From assembly GCF_000967495.1 (NCBI RefSeq), contig NZ_JXXU01000017.1, forward strand, positions 1 through 64,000: DNA of 64,000 nucleotides, read 5' to 3'. Positions within the stretch are counted from its first letter, which is position 1. Every line of letters begins with the position of its first letter. Under the pieces are notes generated by a model. The model was not told the origin of the DNA. It worked only from the letters and a program-made list of their open reading frames with translations, and did no database searches. Shown in pieces: positions 49,516-58,985 of the stretch. A program made the position numbers and the translations under genes. This stretch comes from Vibrio neptunius (GTDB lineage Bacteria > Pseudomonadota > Gammaproteobacteria > Enterobacterales > Vibrionaceae).

Positions 49516-49863
49516 CTAGACCCGCTGGCACCAGTCACCTGAAGAAATAATGGTATCAAGTTTGCTGCCATCTTGGTAAAGGTATATCCAAGCTTCGCCG
49601 AAGGGGGTTTCAATTTTCTCACGGCGATACTCAATAGGAACATCCTCAAGTTGATCGACTTTAGATAGTGTCAGCCCATCAATCAAATACACTTCCCCGA
49701 GAATCGAACCATGACCCTCAATAACCGCTGGATAAGACCCAAGATCATATAACGCGTAGTTAGGTAGAGTTTCAAATTGACCTAAACATTGGGAGCCAAC
49801 CAAATAATCATGGTTACTTTCTCCCTGACGTAGAGTTCCGTACACAAAGAGTAAATGTTGCAT
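49516..49863 (-). CDS. ytfP: Gamma-glutamylcyclotransferase-like protein YtfP
   Basis: 115 aa from the ATG at 49863 (MQHLLFVYGTLRQGE); a TTG eight codons upstream opens the frame but overlaps the tamB stop. FVYGTLRQGESNHDYL is the GGCT/BtrG-fold signature with the backbone of YGTL. Length is normal for YtfP. Substrate unknown. It is coupled to tamB, as in E. coli. Confidence 0.9.
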   Translation of the reverse strand: MQHLLFVYGTLRQGESNHDYLVGSQCLGQFETLPNYALYDLGSYPAVIEGHGSILGEVYLIDGLTLSKVDQLEDVPIEYRREKIETPFGEAWIYLYQDGSKLDTIISSGDWCQRV

Positions 49864-49883
49864 CCTGCCACCTAGCTTGACGA

Positions 49884-52800
49884 TCAATTGAATTCAAATT
49901 GATACAGCAGATCGACTGCGCTGTCCAGACCTGATACAGCTTCAACATATAGATCTTGCATCAGTCGATAACGCACCGTAAATTCGCCCACAGAGTCAAA
50001 GATACCCACTCCATATTTGACCTGCAGACCCGGCAGAACGTAACCGCTCACGGTTACTTGTGAATCATCACCAGATCCAGAAGTATCCAACTGAAGATCC
50101 TGAACACCAAAAGCTTGACCAATTTCGCCTACGACACGACCACTTTGGGCTAAGCTCAAACCAATCAACGTCGTCGTCATGGAGTTACTGCCTGATTCAC
50201 CATCAATATTTTGACCACGCAGTAAATAAGATAGTGCATTAGCTTGAGGCATTGGAGGTTCAGAAAAAATAGTGACGGTAGGTTCATCAGCAGGCCCAGT
50301 AACTCGAACACCTGCCGTGACCTCATCTCGAGTGTTGTCAGGGTTACGTACCGCAGTAATTTGCACATAAGGTTGATCCACCGGACCATTCATCAGAACC
50401 TTACCTTGTTTGATTAACAAATCTTGGCCAAAGGAGCGGTAGGAACCATCGACAATATTCACTTCGCCAGTCACGAACGGCCCCTTATCACGCTGTGCAA
50501 CATTGAGGTTTCCCGATAAACCGCCCTCTAAACCAAAAGCTGAAAGTTTGAAGTCCTCGCCAATATTGATGTTAATGTTTGTCTGAACACTAAACGGTAC
50601 GCTAGGGGTTTCATTTTGGGGCTGAAGCTGATCATCTAGAATAACCTGATCCTTCGATATTCCAATCGCGCTTGGCGGCAGTTCCTCAATCACAATACGT
50701 CCCCAAGGCAGAGAAATCTTACCATCGATCTGAGCTTGCTTGGGAGAAGCCGATATCGTCATATCTGGCACAACCTTGATTTTCACCATCGGCGGCACAT
50801 CCACTAACAGCTCTTCGGCAAAAACCCGAACACTCGTCTGCCAATCTTTGAGATCTTGCCAGTTAGCATCTCCGGCAGCTTCCAGCTTACCATCAGGTGT
50901 ATTGATCATCGCCGCGAGTGTGGCGTCATAGCCCGAGAAACTGAGGGACAGTTTACCCGAATCAATCTCAACGGGTGTAATTTCCCCTTTAAGCAAAATA
51001 TCATCGACCACAAACTGGCCATAAACTTTAGGGTGCATGATAGGGCCAGAAAATGTTAAATCGGTACTAACATTAGATTTCATCTTGCTATAGTCGCCAA
51101 GAAGAGGAGCAAGAAAATCCAAGTGGAAAGTCGTTAAGCCAAGCTTACCATCCAGCTGTTTGTCTTTCGCTAACACATCAGGGATATGGATCTCACCTGA
51201 AATGTCTCCATTGTCTGTCACATCCAGTAACCAGTCAGCCTCAAGTTTGTTGTTCTCAAGATGAGCATTAAGCTTGAGTGATTCCCAACCAAGATGGACA
51301 GGCTGCTCATTATTTTGCGTTACCGCTCCTTTGGGCATTTCTAACTTGATCATGATCTGTGGCGCTTGTTCTGGTGCCCACTTAGCCATCGCAGTAGCAT
51401 TCACTCCACCCTCTAATTTAATCGTTTGAGGCACAAACGCTCTAAGCTGATCAAAATCGAACTGTTTGATGGAAAGATGCGCTTCGCCACTTTGACCCGC
51501 GTTTAAATCCTGATCGAGACAGATCGAAGCATCGGCTTGTAACCAACAATGCGCCGCAACGAATGCCTGCTGTGAGTCAATAAGAAACTCTAACTGAGTC
51601 GGTTGATTCAAGTTCCACATACCTTGCTCTGAGGTCAACGACATACGCTCCAGCGCACCTTTCCACATCAACTCAGGCTTATCTTGCAACGCACCTTTAA
51701 TCGCCAATTTCGTTGAGGCGATGTTTGACTCAAGATCAAGAGTCAATGCGTGCTGCTGTTGCTCGCCATCAAAATTTAATAACACTTTATCAATCAGATA
51801 ATCTTGATATTTGGCTCTGGCAACTCTGAGCTGCAATTCACCAGAAGGTAAAGGCAGTGGAGAGATCTTCCCTTGCAGCGAAACATCCTCTACCTGCACA
51901 TCTTGCTGCCACTTAATGGCTTTCACATTAAGATCCACACCAACCAAAGGTTTATCCAACTTACCAGTCAACCTAATCTGACCTTGAGCGCTACCTTTTA
52001 AATCAGGGACGGATTTAGCGATATCTGGAAAGTCGACGGCAAGCTGCATATTTAGGTTTTGTTCAACCTCACCCTTTGCCGTCAGATGATTCGGTCCATG
52101 AGATAAGACTAAGCGTGGCGTATCAATTTTGAGTTCACCAGTGCCCGCTTTATCGGAAGCAGACAACGCACCTTCTATGTTCAGCGGGTAATCTCGCAAA
52201 ACGCCGTCAATATCTAATGTTGGTAACTTAACCTGCCAACCACCTTGCTCCGTCAGTGAACCTGTCGTGGCGAACTTGCCGCTAATATTCCCTTCTGCCT
52301 GCTGCCACTGTAGGCCCGGTTGCATGTCCTTCAGTGAAAGGTTCGCCGCCCAGTTAATCGGCGCTTGCCAATTGGCCATCACCGTACCACTCACCTCCCC
52401 TCCTAAAATTTGTATAGAGAGGGACTGAAGATCGATTTGGTTTAAATCTCCTTTGCCATGCAGAGTCAGGTCAGCATCAGGCAATTGACTACCTTTCAGA
52501 GCCGAATCGAGTTCAACACTATAGCCGTTTAGCGAGCCTTGAGTATGCAAGTGGCGTATTGTGGCAAAATAATCACCTTGACCTTTTAACGGCCATTGAA
52601 GGTCACCATCAATCAAAGTCAGTTCAAAAGGAAATTCGGCATTCAGTGGCTGCAGTGCAGCTTCAAGATGAGCTTTAGCTAAACCGCCGAAGTCTGCCTT
52701 TAACGCCAGTTCAGCAACACTTCCCGTCGCATGCAGTTTGACTGTCTGTCCATCCGCTATCTCCTGCTTCACTTTGGCATTAAGTTCCAGCTCCAACGGA

Positions 52801-53645
52801 TAGTCATCTGATAAGGTCACTGTTGTACTAAGCACACCTTCGATTTCGGGCATATCCAATGCAAGAGTATCAACCTGAACTTGGGATCCAGCGGCACTTG
52901 CCTCCAACCCCAAATGGTTTACGACTACAGGAGTGGGTTGTTGCAACTCAAAATCATTCACATCCAGTCGCACTACATCAATTTGTAGCGGTAAGGTAAT
53001 GTTTGGTAAGACTATCGGTGCGTTAGTGTCCGCAGAAGAAGTCGCAGCAGGGGCTGATTCACTGGCATCACTTGGTGCCAGCGCCACTCGAATGGAGTCG
53101 ATCGCCGTTTGATTAATTCGTAGACGATTACCCTGAAAGGCCAACCCAGTTGTGAAAGACTGCCAGTTGACCTGATTACCTAGCATATCCAGGGAAATGT
53201 CGGTTAAGGCCACGCGTTTGACTTTAATGGGTATAGGCGCTGTCACTGGTCCACTTTCGTCAGCCACAGGTTCCTCTGGAGTTGTGCTGCTCTGCGGTAA
53301 TTCCGGCATATCAAACTTAAGGCCATCTACCGCGAGTTCATCGACACAAACACTGGGCTCTGTCAGGCAAGCAGCATTAACCGCCAACGTGATTGAGCGA
53401 GCCTGAACATCGACGTTAAGCGAGTCGTCTTTAAACGCGACACCATTAAGCGTAAAGCGCGGGAAAATCGCCCCTGAATAGGACTCGATTTTCAACTGAG
53501 GTACAAACTTTTCTGCTCCCCAGAGTACTATTTTAAGACCCGGAGTTGTAAAAAGAACTGCAGCTAGGGCAATGGCAATCACCACCAAAAAGCTGAACAA
53601 TGAGATAGACAGCCGCTTTGACCACTTTAAAACAACCTTGGTCAT
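49884..53645 (-). CDS. tamB: Translocation and assembly module TamB
   Basis: 1253 aa. One N-terminal helix (about 13-35) anchors it in the inner membrane; then a very long, low-Cys, beta-taco-like periplasmic domain. The C-terminal DUF490/TamB domain with DQVILDDQLQP, GGLSGNLNVAQRDKGP and GVRVTGPADEPTVTIFSEPPMPQANALSYLLRG (parts) is decisive. TamB pairs with TamA in the outer membrane and also moves phospholipids. It overlaps tamA by 4 bp. The paralogue-type protein YhdP is also in this window. Confidence 0.96.
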   Translation of the reverse strand: MTKVVLKWSKRLSISLFSFLVVIAIALAAVLFTTPGLKIVLWGAEKFVPQLKIESYSGAIFPRFTLNGVAFKDDSLNVDVQARSITLAVNAACLTEPSVCVDELAVDGLKFDMPELPQSSTTPEEPVADESGPVTAPIPIKVKRVALTDISLDMLGNQVNWQSFTTGLAFQGNRLRINQTAIDSIRVALAPSDASESAPAATSSADTNAPIVLPNITLPLQIDVVRLDVNDFELQQPTPVVVNHLGLEASAAGSQVQVDTLALDMPEIEGVLSTTVTLSDDYPLELELNAKVKQEIADGQTVKLHATGSVAELALKADFGGLAKAHLEAALQPLNAEFPFELTLIDGDLQWPLKGQGDYFATIRHLHTQGSLNGYSVELDSALKGSQLPDADLTLHGKGDLNQIDLQSLSIQILGGEVSGTVMANWQAPINWAANLSLKDMQPGLQWQQAEGNISGKFATTGSLTEQGGWQVKLPTLDIDGVLRDYPLNIEGALSASDKAGTGELKIDTPRLVLSHGPNHLTAKGEVEQNLNMQLAVDFPDIAKSVPDLKGSAQGQIRLTGKLDKPLVGVDLNVKAIKWQQDVQVEDVSLQGKISPLPLPSGELQLRVARAKYQDYLIDKVLLNFDGEQQQHALTLDLESNIASTKLAIKGALQDKPELMWKGALERMSLTSEQGMWNLNQPTQLEFLIDSQQAFVAAHCWLQADASICLDQDLNAGQSGEAHLSIKQFDFDQLRAFVPQTIKLEGGVNATAMAKWAPEQAPQIMIKLEMPKGAVTQNNEQPVHLGWESLKLNAHLENNKLEADWLLDVTDNGDISGEIHIPDVLAKDKQLDGKLGLTTFHLDFLAPLLGDYSKMKSNVSTDLTFSGPIMHPKVYGQFVVDDILLKGEITPVEIDSGKLSLSFSGYDATLAAMINTPDGKLEAAGDANWQDLKDWQTSVRVFAEELLVDVPPMVKIKVVPDMTISASPKQAQIDGKISLPWGRIVIEELPPSAIGISKDQVILDDQLQPQNETPSVPFSVQTNININIGEDFKLSAFGLEGGLSGNLNVAQRDKGPFVTGEVNIVDGSYRSFGQDLLIKQGKVLMNGPVDQPYVQITAVRNPDNTRDEVTAGVRVTGPADEPTVTIFSEPPMPQANALSYLLRGQNIDGESGSNSMTTTLIGLSLAQSGRVVGEIGQAFGVQDLQLDTSGSGDDSQVTVSGYVLPGLQVKYGVGIFDSVGEFTVRYRLMQDLYVEAVSGLDSAVDLLYQFEFN

Positions 53646-55351
53646 AATTCGGGCCCTAACGTGAAGTGGATTTTAAATTCATCACCCGGCGAAGCATCAA
53701 GGCCCCAAGCAAAGTCGAGACGAATTGGACCCACGGGCGATGCCCAACGGACACCAAAACCAGTCCCGCGCTTAAAATCAGGCTTGTCATTGAAGGCATC
53801 GCCATAATCATAAAATACCGCTCCCCACCAATTACCATAGACGCGATATTGATACTCCAAGGATGAAGTCGCGATGTATTTGGCCCCCGTCAATGCACCA
53901 CTACTGTCTTTAGGGGAAATAGATTCATAGCCATAACCACGCAAATTATTGTCACCACCGGCAAAGAAACGCAGTGATGGAGATAACTTATCGAACTTGT
54001 CTGCAAAGTTGGCACCTCCGTCTAAACGTAAGATCCCCCGATGATTGCGACCTGCGCTGCGAATCCAAGATGTGCCTGCTTGCAGGCGAATGACCCGAGT
54101 TTCAGATAATAAGCTGTCATCACCGTACTCGATAGTCAGGCTTTGGCGATCTCCCCAACGAGGCATGGCGCCGCCGCGAACTCGGCTGCGACTGTATGTC
54201 AGACCTGGGAGTAGAAACTGACCAGAGTCATCTTGAAGGCCTTGTTCGTAGTTTTCCAACAAGTAGCGAATAAACAAAGTTCTGTGCCAACCATTGTCTA
54301 AGGTCCAGTGGCGCTCAAGCGCTAAGTTAGACTCAAGGCTTTTTGTATCTCGGTTATCGACATTTTTCATCCCATAACCAATGCGATAATACTCATTCAA
54401 CGCATCTTCAAGTGGGATACGGTAGCCTGCGGTAATCGTCTGCTCAGGCCCAGAGAGAGAAAAGCTACTGTCAAAGCTGTGGCCACGTTCGTTGACCCAA
54501 GGTTTTTTCCATTTCAGGGAACCTCGAACACCGACGTCAGTAGAGTAACCTAGACCTGTTTCCAGTTTGTTCTTTGCCTGTGGAGCCAGAGACACTTTCA
54601 TTGGCAACTCTCTGCTCTTACTCAGCATGGATAAGTCAGGCTCAACAAACACCGAAGAAAACCAATCCGTATTAGACAAATTTTGATTGTACTCTCCGAC
54701 TTGCGAAACCTGATACGGTTCTCCCTTTTTGTAGGGAGAAAGCGATCCTACACGGTCTTCTTCAATCTGACTTCCCGAAATTATGTTCTCACCAAAAGCG
54801 TAACGAATACCGCTGTCGAAATGCAGGCGTATAAAGGCTTGATTCAAATCCGGTGAAACTTCAAGGCGGCTCATCGAGTAATCACCCTCAAAATAGCCTT
54901 TCTGCAATGCCAGATTACGGATCCCAGATTTAAGTGCATCATATTGACTATGATTCAGGATCTGGCCTTCCTTGATACCACTTTTTCGGAGCAACACTTT
55001 AAATGAACGGTCATCGCTAGCTTCACCAGTCAACTGTATATCCACTTCTTTAATCAATACTGGTGGACCAGGGGTAACAGTCACCACTAAATTATGACCA
55101 TCGTCTAGAACTTGAAACGAAAAATCTGGATGATAGTAGCCGAGGGCATTTAGAGCTTCTTTGATGTTCTTTTCGACACGAGCTTGAAAGCGTAGACTGG
55201 TGTTATAATCTTCCTCAGGAATAGAGGTCAGATAAGCATCGACATTCATCTCTAGCTCACCAGATAACCCTTGAACAGACAAGCCTACTGTATCAGCAGA
55301 CACAGGAAAACCACTGGCAAGGAGAATGACTGGTAATGACTTTCTTATCAT
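53642..55351 (-). CDS. tamA: Translocation and assembly module TamA
   Basis: 569 aa Omp85-family protein. Signal peptide of about 20 residues (ASGFPVSA), three POTRA domains (to about 260; IKEALNALGYYHPDF and QKGYFEGDYSMSRL are POTRA-type) and a C-terminal beta-barrel with FFAGGDNNLRGYGYESISP and the closing LDFAWGLDASPGDEFKIHFTLGPEL (parts). Barrel end Leu rather than Phe is within family range. It assembles autotransporters with TamB; divergent to msrA. Confidence 0.96.
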   Translation of the reverse strand: MIRKSLPVILLASGFPVSADTVGLSVQGLSGELEMNVDAYLTSIPEEDYNTSLRFQARVEKNIKEALNALGYYHPDFSFQVLDDGHNLVVTVTPGPPVLIKEVDIQLTGEASDDRSFKVLLRKSGIKEGQILNHSQYDALKSGIRNLALQKGYFEGDYSMSRLEVSPDLNQAFIRLHFDSGIRYAFGENIISGSQIEEDRVGSLSPYKKGEPYQVSQVGEYNQNLSNTDWFSSVFVEPDLSMLSKSRELPMKVSLAPQAKNKLETGLGYSTDVGVRGSLKWKKPWVNERGHSFDSSFSLSGPEQTITAGYRIPLEDALNEYYRIGYGMKNVDNRDTKSLESNLALERHWTLDNGWHRTLFIRYLLENYEQGLQDDSGQFLLPGLTYSRSRVRGGAMPRWGDRQSLTIEYGDDSLLSETRVIRLQAGTSWIRSAGRNHRGILRLDGGANFADKFDKLSPSLRFFAGGDNNLRGYGYESISPKDSSGALTGAKYIATSSLEYQYRVYGNWWGAVFYDYGDAFNDKPDFKRGTGFGVRWASPVGPIRLDFAWGLDASPGDEFKIHFTLGPEL

Positions 55352-55470
55352 GTTTTATCTACTACCCAAGAATCGTAACGGAATGATAACGCCACACAAA
55401 AAATAAGTCTGTACGAAAACAGTCAATTAGGCGGTCTACTCTCAAGATTATTAATTTAAGGATATTCACT

Positions 55471-56100
55471 ATGCTCGATAAACAAACCATGATCACGGCT
55501 CAGCAAGCTTTACCGGGACGTAAACAACCACTTGCGATTGATGATACACACTTTGTCAATCAATCCAATTTAACCGCACCACCCGCTGAAGGCTGTGAAG
55601 AAATCGTGTTCGGCATGGGATGTTTTTGGGGAGCAGAACGTCTGTTTTGGCAACTTGATGGCGTGATCAGTACTTCGGTGGGATACGCTGGTGGCTTTAC
55701 ACCTAATCCAACCTATGAAGAAGTCTGCTCAGGTCAGACAGGTCATACTGAAGTGGTGCGGATTGTTTTTGACCCTGCAGTTATCAGCTTTAACCAACTA
55801 CTGCAAAAATTTTGGGAGCGTCATAACCCAACTCAAGGAATGCGTCAGGGCAACGACTTAGGCACCCAGTACCGTTCAGCTATTTACGTGTATAGCGACG
55901 AACAATATCAGTCAGCGATACAATCGCAAGACGAGTATCAATCGTTGCTCGGACAAGAAACATCATCCATTACCACCGAGATTCTACCTGCTGGTCGCTA
56001 CTATTACGCAGAAAGTTACCACCAGCAGTATTTGGCTAAGAATCCAAATGGGTATTGTGGGTTAGGTGGTACTGGTGTGTGCTTCCCACCAGAAGATTAA
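55471..56100 (+). CDS. msrA: Peptide methionine sulfoxide reductase MsrA
   Basis: 209 aa with the catalytic [13 protein letters not shown] (Cys at about 53), [24 protein letters not shown] and the resolving Cys near the C-terminus in [11 protein letters not shown]. Reduces methionine-S-sulfoxide. The start lies 10 bp after AAGGATATT. Divergent from tamA, as in E. coli. Confidence 0.97.
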   Translation: MLDKQTMITAQQALPGRKQPLAIDDTHFVNQSNLTAPPAEGCEEIVFGMGCFWGAERLFWQLDGVISTSVGYAGGFTPNPTYEEVCSGQTGHTEVVRIVFDPAVISFNQLLQKFWERHNPTQGMRQGNDLGTQYRSAIYVYSDEQYQSAIQSQDEYQSLLGQETSSITTEILPAGRYYYAESYHQQYLAKNPNGYCGLGGTGVCFPPED

Positions 56101-56112
56101 ACGCTACTAAGC

Positions 56113-56143
56113 AAAAAAGTCGCCCAGTTGAGCGACTTTTCAT
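56113..56143. terminator. Bidirectional terminator between msrA and the 56148 gene
   Basis: AAAAAAGTCGC, CCAGTTGA loop, GCGACTTTTCATTTT. It lies 12 bp after msrA and 5 bp after the stop of the opposite gene. Confidence 0.85.
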
Positions 56144-56147
56144 TTTC

Positions 56148-56489
56148 CTAAACAGGTAACACGGTAATCGCTCGATTAATTTCCTTGAAAGTATGCATTT
56201 TCTTTTTATCTTTTATGTCCGGCATCAGAACCTTACCGTTATCAAATCTAAACTTGCCAATTCCTGAAATGACAAACTGTCCCTTGAATAATGTCTTCAC
56301 AAAGCGTGCCACTTGATGTGGTCGATATTTCGTAAATTCGCGCAGCATAACTACCTCAATATCCATTTGCGACCTGATCCTTTCCTTGGATCCGCTTCTT
56401 TTCTTGTTCGGCTTACAATACATCATACACATTAATATAAGACCAACAACAAGCAAGATCACAAACACAAAACAAATTATTAACATCAT
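56148..56489 (-). CDS. Small membrane-anchored protein of unknown function
   Basis: 113 aa, not recognised. A single N-terminal transmembrane segment (about residues 2-26, LIICFVFVILLVVGLILMCMMYC) is followed by a strongly basic region (KPNKKRSGSKERIRS) and a soluble tail containing VVMLREFTKYRPHQVARFVKTLFKGQFVISGIGKF (parts). Positive-inside rule puts the tail in the cytoplasm. It is divergent from the YtfJ gene and shares a terminator with msrA. The last part has a plausible fold (DNGKVLMPDI) but no family comes to mind. It looks a real gene because the stop-terminator spacing is clean. Confidence 0.7.
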   Translation of the reverse strand: MMLIICFVFVILLVVGLILMCMMYCKPNKKRSGSKERIRSQMDIEVVMLREFTKYRPHQVARFVKTLFKGQFVISGIGKFRFDNGKVLMPDIKDKKKMHTFKEINRAITVLPV

Positions 56490-56557
56490 TGGTTTTCTTC
56501 AGCGACTGAGAATTTTTAGGTATATACTTTTCCCGCTTACTAAAAAGGAAGAAAATA

Positions 56558-57109
56558 GTGAAAAACAAGACTCTAATCGCTTTGACAGTAGCATGCTCTC
56601 CCATGTTTGCTCTGGCGCATAACATCACTGTCGGCCAAACAGTTCCAAACGTTGAAGTGGCCAGCCACGGTGAAATCATGGTTAAAGATAATGATACGAC
56701 GTATCAACCATGGTCATCTCAGGACATGTTAGGTAAGGTACGTGTGATCCAAGCTATCGCCGGACGCAGTAGCTCGAAAGAACTTAATGCCCCCCTTATG
56801 TCAGCTATCACAGCCGCAAAATTTCCATCAGAAAGCTACCAGACTACCTCCATCATTAACCAAGATGATGCGATCTGGGGTACAGGCTCGTTCGTTAAAT
56901 CCTCAGCAGAAGACAGCAAAAAAGAATTCCCATGGTCTTCAATGGTACTTGATAAAGAAGGCGTGGTTACTGGCGCTTGGGAACTTCAGGAAGAATCTTC
57001 CGCCATTGTGCTACAAGACAAGCAAGGTACCGTCTTGTTTGTTAAAGAAGGTGCTCTGAATAATGAAGAAATTCAACAAGTTTTGACACTGATTAAAGAT
57101 AATATCTAA
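56558..57109 (+). CDS. YtfJ-like periplasmic protein
   Basis: 183 aa. Signal peptide (MKNKTLIALTVACSPMFALA) precedes a thioredoxin-like domain of the YtfJ family: HNITVGQTVPNVEVASHGEI, GKVRVIQAIAGRSSSKELNAPLM and LDKEGVVTGAWELQEESSAIVL. No active CxxC is seen, as is usual in YtfJ. Function unknown, perhaps stress related. It has AGGAAG ahead of its start (56548-56553). It is followed by the Zur box and zinc operon, but a 74-bp gap separates them, so co-transcription is not implied. Confidence 0.88.
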   Translation: MKNKTLIALTVACSPMFALAHNITVGQTVPNVEVASHGEIMVKDNDTTYQPWSSQDMLGKVRVIQAIAGRSSSKELNAPLMSAITAAKFPSESYQTTSIINQDDAIWGTGSFVKSSAEDSKKEFPWSSMVLDKEGVVTGAWELQEESSAIVLQDKQGTVLFVKEGALNNEEIQQVLTLIKDNI

Positions 57110-57136
57110 TCTCATTTGCGCTTAGCGTTTTCTTAA

Positions 57137-57159
57137 GAGTTGTTATAATATAACAGCTC
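57137..57159 (+). promoter_or_regulatory. Zur box of the zinc operon
   Basis: GAGTTGTTATAATATAACAGCTC (two parts: GAGTTGTTATA and ATATAACAGCTC) is a nearly perfect 23-bp inverted repeat with one mismatch, agreeing with the gammaproteobacterial Zur consensus GTTATAnTATAAC. A TATAAT (57144-57149) lies within it, so Zur binding would cover the -10. It stands 24 bp before the first gene, GTG at 57183. Confidence 0.85.
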
Positions 57160-57182
57160 TTTTTCGTATTAAATGAAACGCT

Positions 57183-57485
57183 GTGATTAAAACTCATCCC
57201 AATCTAACCAGACGCTCAGCAGCCCTTGCTTTCTTTGGCATTGTGCTGATGTTATGGATGAGCTTCGCTTACATCGACTACCAATACGATATCTCGCCTG
57301 CCCATCACAGTGATCATCACTGCCAACTATTTTCTTGTGCGCAATACGGCATGAGCCATTCATCTCCGACACTCACCGATACCTCATTACCAGATTTATT
57401 CATCGAGCAGGATGATTATCACTTCTACCAGCGACCAGCATTTGCCTATCAGGCCCGCTCTCCTCCGGTGAGACTAACTAGTTAA
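57183..57485 (+). CDS. Small His/Cys membrane protein, first gene of zinc operon (DUF2607-like)
   Basis: 100 aa from GTG. A single transmembrane helix lies at about residues 12-31, followed on the periplasmic side by a short stretch PAHHSDHHCQLFSC (residues 39-52) with four His and two Cys, a likely metal-binding patch. The remainder is hydrophilic. I believe it belongs to a family known as DUF2607, from memory. It lies directly downstream of the Zur box and upstream of zrgA, and so is probably part of the same transcript. Function not known; a metal chaperone or regulator of the transporter is a reasonable guess. ATG at 57173 is in another frame and stops quickly. Confidence 0.75.
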   Translation: MIKTHPNLTRRSAALAFFGIVLMLWMSFAYIDYQYDISPAHHSDHHCQLFSCAQYGMSHSSPTLTDTSLPDLFIEQDDYHFYQRPAFAYQARSPPVRLTS

Positions 57486-57555
57486 CCCAGATTTTTACAT
57501 GCTGTTTCAAAGCAATAACCATATATTTTATCAAAACACTTTATTAGGATTCACA

Positions 57556-58221
<666 letters not shown>

Positions 58222-58231
58222 GTCCAAAACG

Positions 58232-58256
58232 ACCTGATAGCTTGCGGCTATCAGGT
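58232..58256 (+). other. Perfect hairpin between zrgA and ABC ATPase gene
   Basis: ACCTGATAGC, TTGCG loop, GCTATCAGGT: a perfect 10-bp stem with no following T-run (CTACTCG). It begins about 10 bp after the zrgA stop. It is not a typical terminator; it may stabilise the upstream mRNA so that zrgA is made in greater amount than the transporter subunits. Confidence 0.7.
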
Positions 58257-58277
58257 CTACTCGTTCAGGTTGATCCA

Positions 58278-58985
58278 ATGGTAGAAAACAGAAGTAACAG
58301 CGTCGTTGAGCTGGAGCAGGTCACCTTTACCTGGCCTAGGAACCCAACTCCGACACTTAATATCAAACAACTGCATATCACTAAAGGCGAGCACCTCTTT
58401 ATTAAAGGCCCCAGTGGCTGTGGTAAATCCACCTTGCTCGGGCTACTCACTGGCATTAACACTGCCAGCAGCGGCCAGCTAATTGTTTTAGGTCAGGACC
58501 TCAATCAGATGAGGGCTAACCAACGCGATAGATTTCGTGCCGATCATATTGGCTATATATTCCAGCAGTTTAATTTGCTCCCCTATCTTAACGTGATTGA
58601 AAATGTCATCCTGCCGTGCCAATTTTCCGCACAACGCAAATCACAGGTTGAGACATCACTGGTTGAAGACGCCACTCGGCTTCTGAAAAAACTTCATCTA
58701 CCTGAACATCTGTTGAAGAAGCCAGTCGTCGAACTGAGTATTGGACAGCAACAGCGCGTTGCTGCCGCTCGAGCTCTGATTGGCAAACCAGCGCTAATCA
58801 TTGCCGATGAACCCACTTCTTCACTTGACTACGAAAATCGCACTGCATTTATCGAGTTATTGCTCGAGCAGGTCAATCAGGCTCAATCAACCCTGTTGTT
58901 CGTCAGTCATGACCCCACACTCGAAAGCCTGTTCGATCGCACCTTAAACCTCAATCAAATCAATCAGGCAGGAGCACAACAATGA
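58278..58985 (+). CDS. Zinc uptake ABC transporter, ATP-binding protein (LolD/MacB type)
   Basis: About 235 aa from the ATG at 58278 (MVENRSNSVVELEQVTF); the earlier TTG at 58242 falls inside the hairpin. Walker A GPSGCGKST (about residue 45), signature LSIGQQQRVAAARAL and Walker B LIIADEPTSSLDY are present, as in MacB/LolD-type ATPases. With the next gene it forms an ABC pair whose permease is of the FtsX type. In V. cholerae the homologue is part of the zrg operon; I do not assign a letter because the published numbering is not certain to me. It overlaps the permease by 4 bp (ATGA). Confidence 0.9.
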   Translation: MVENRSNSVVELEQVTFTWPRNPTPTLNIKQLHITKGEHLFIKGPSGCGKSTLLGLLTGINTASSGQLIVLGQDLNQMRANQRDRFRADHIGYIFQQFNLLPYLNVIENVILPCQFSAQRKSQVETSLVEDATRLLKKLHLPEHLLKKPVVELSIGQQQRVAAARALIGKPALIIADEPTSSLDYENRTAFIELLLEQVNQAQSTLLFVSHDPTLESLFDRTLNLNQINQAGAQQ

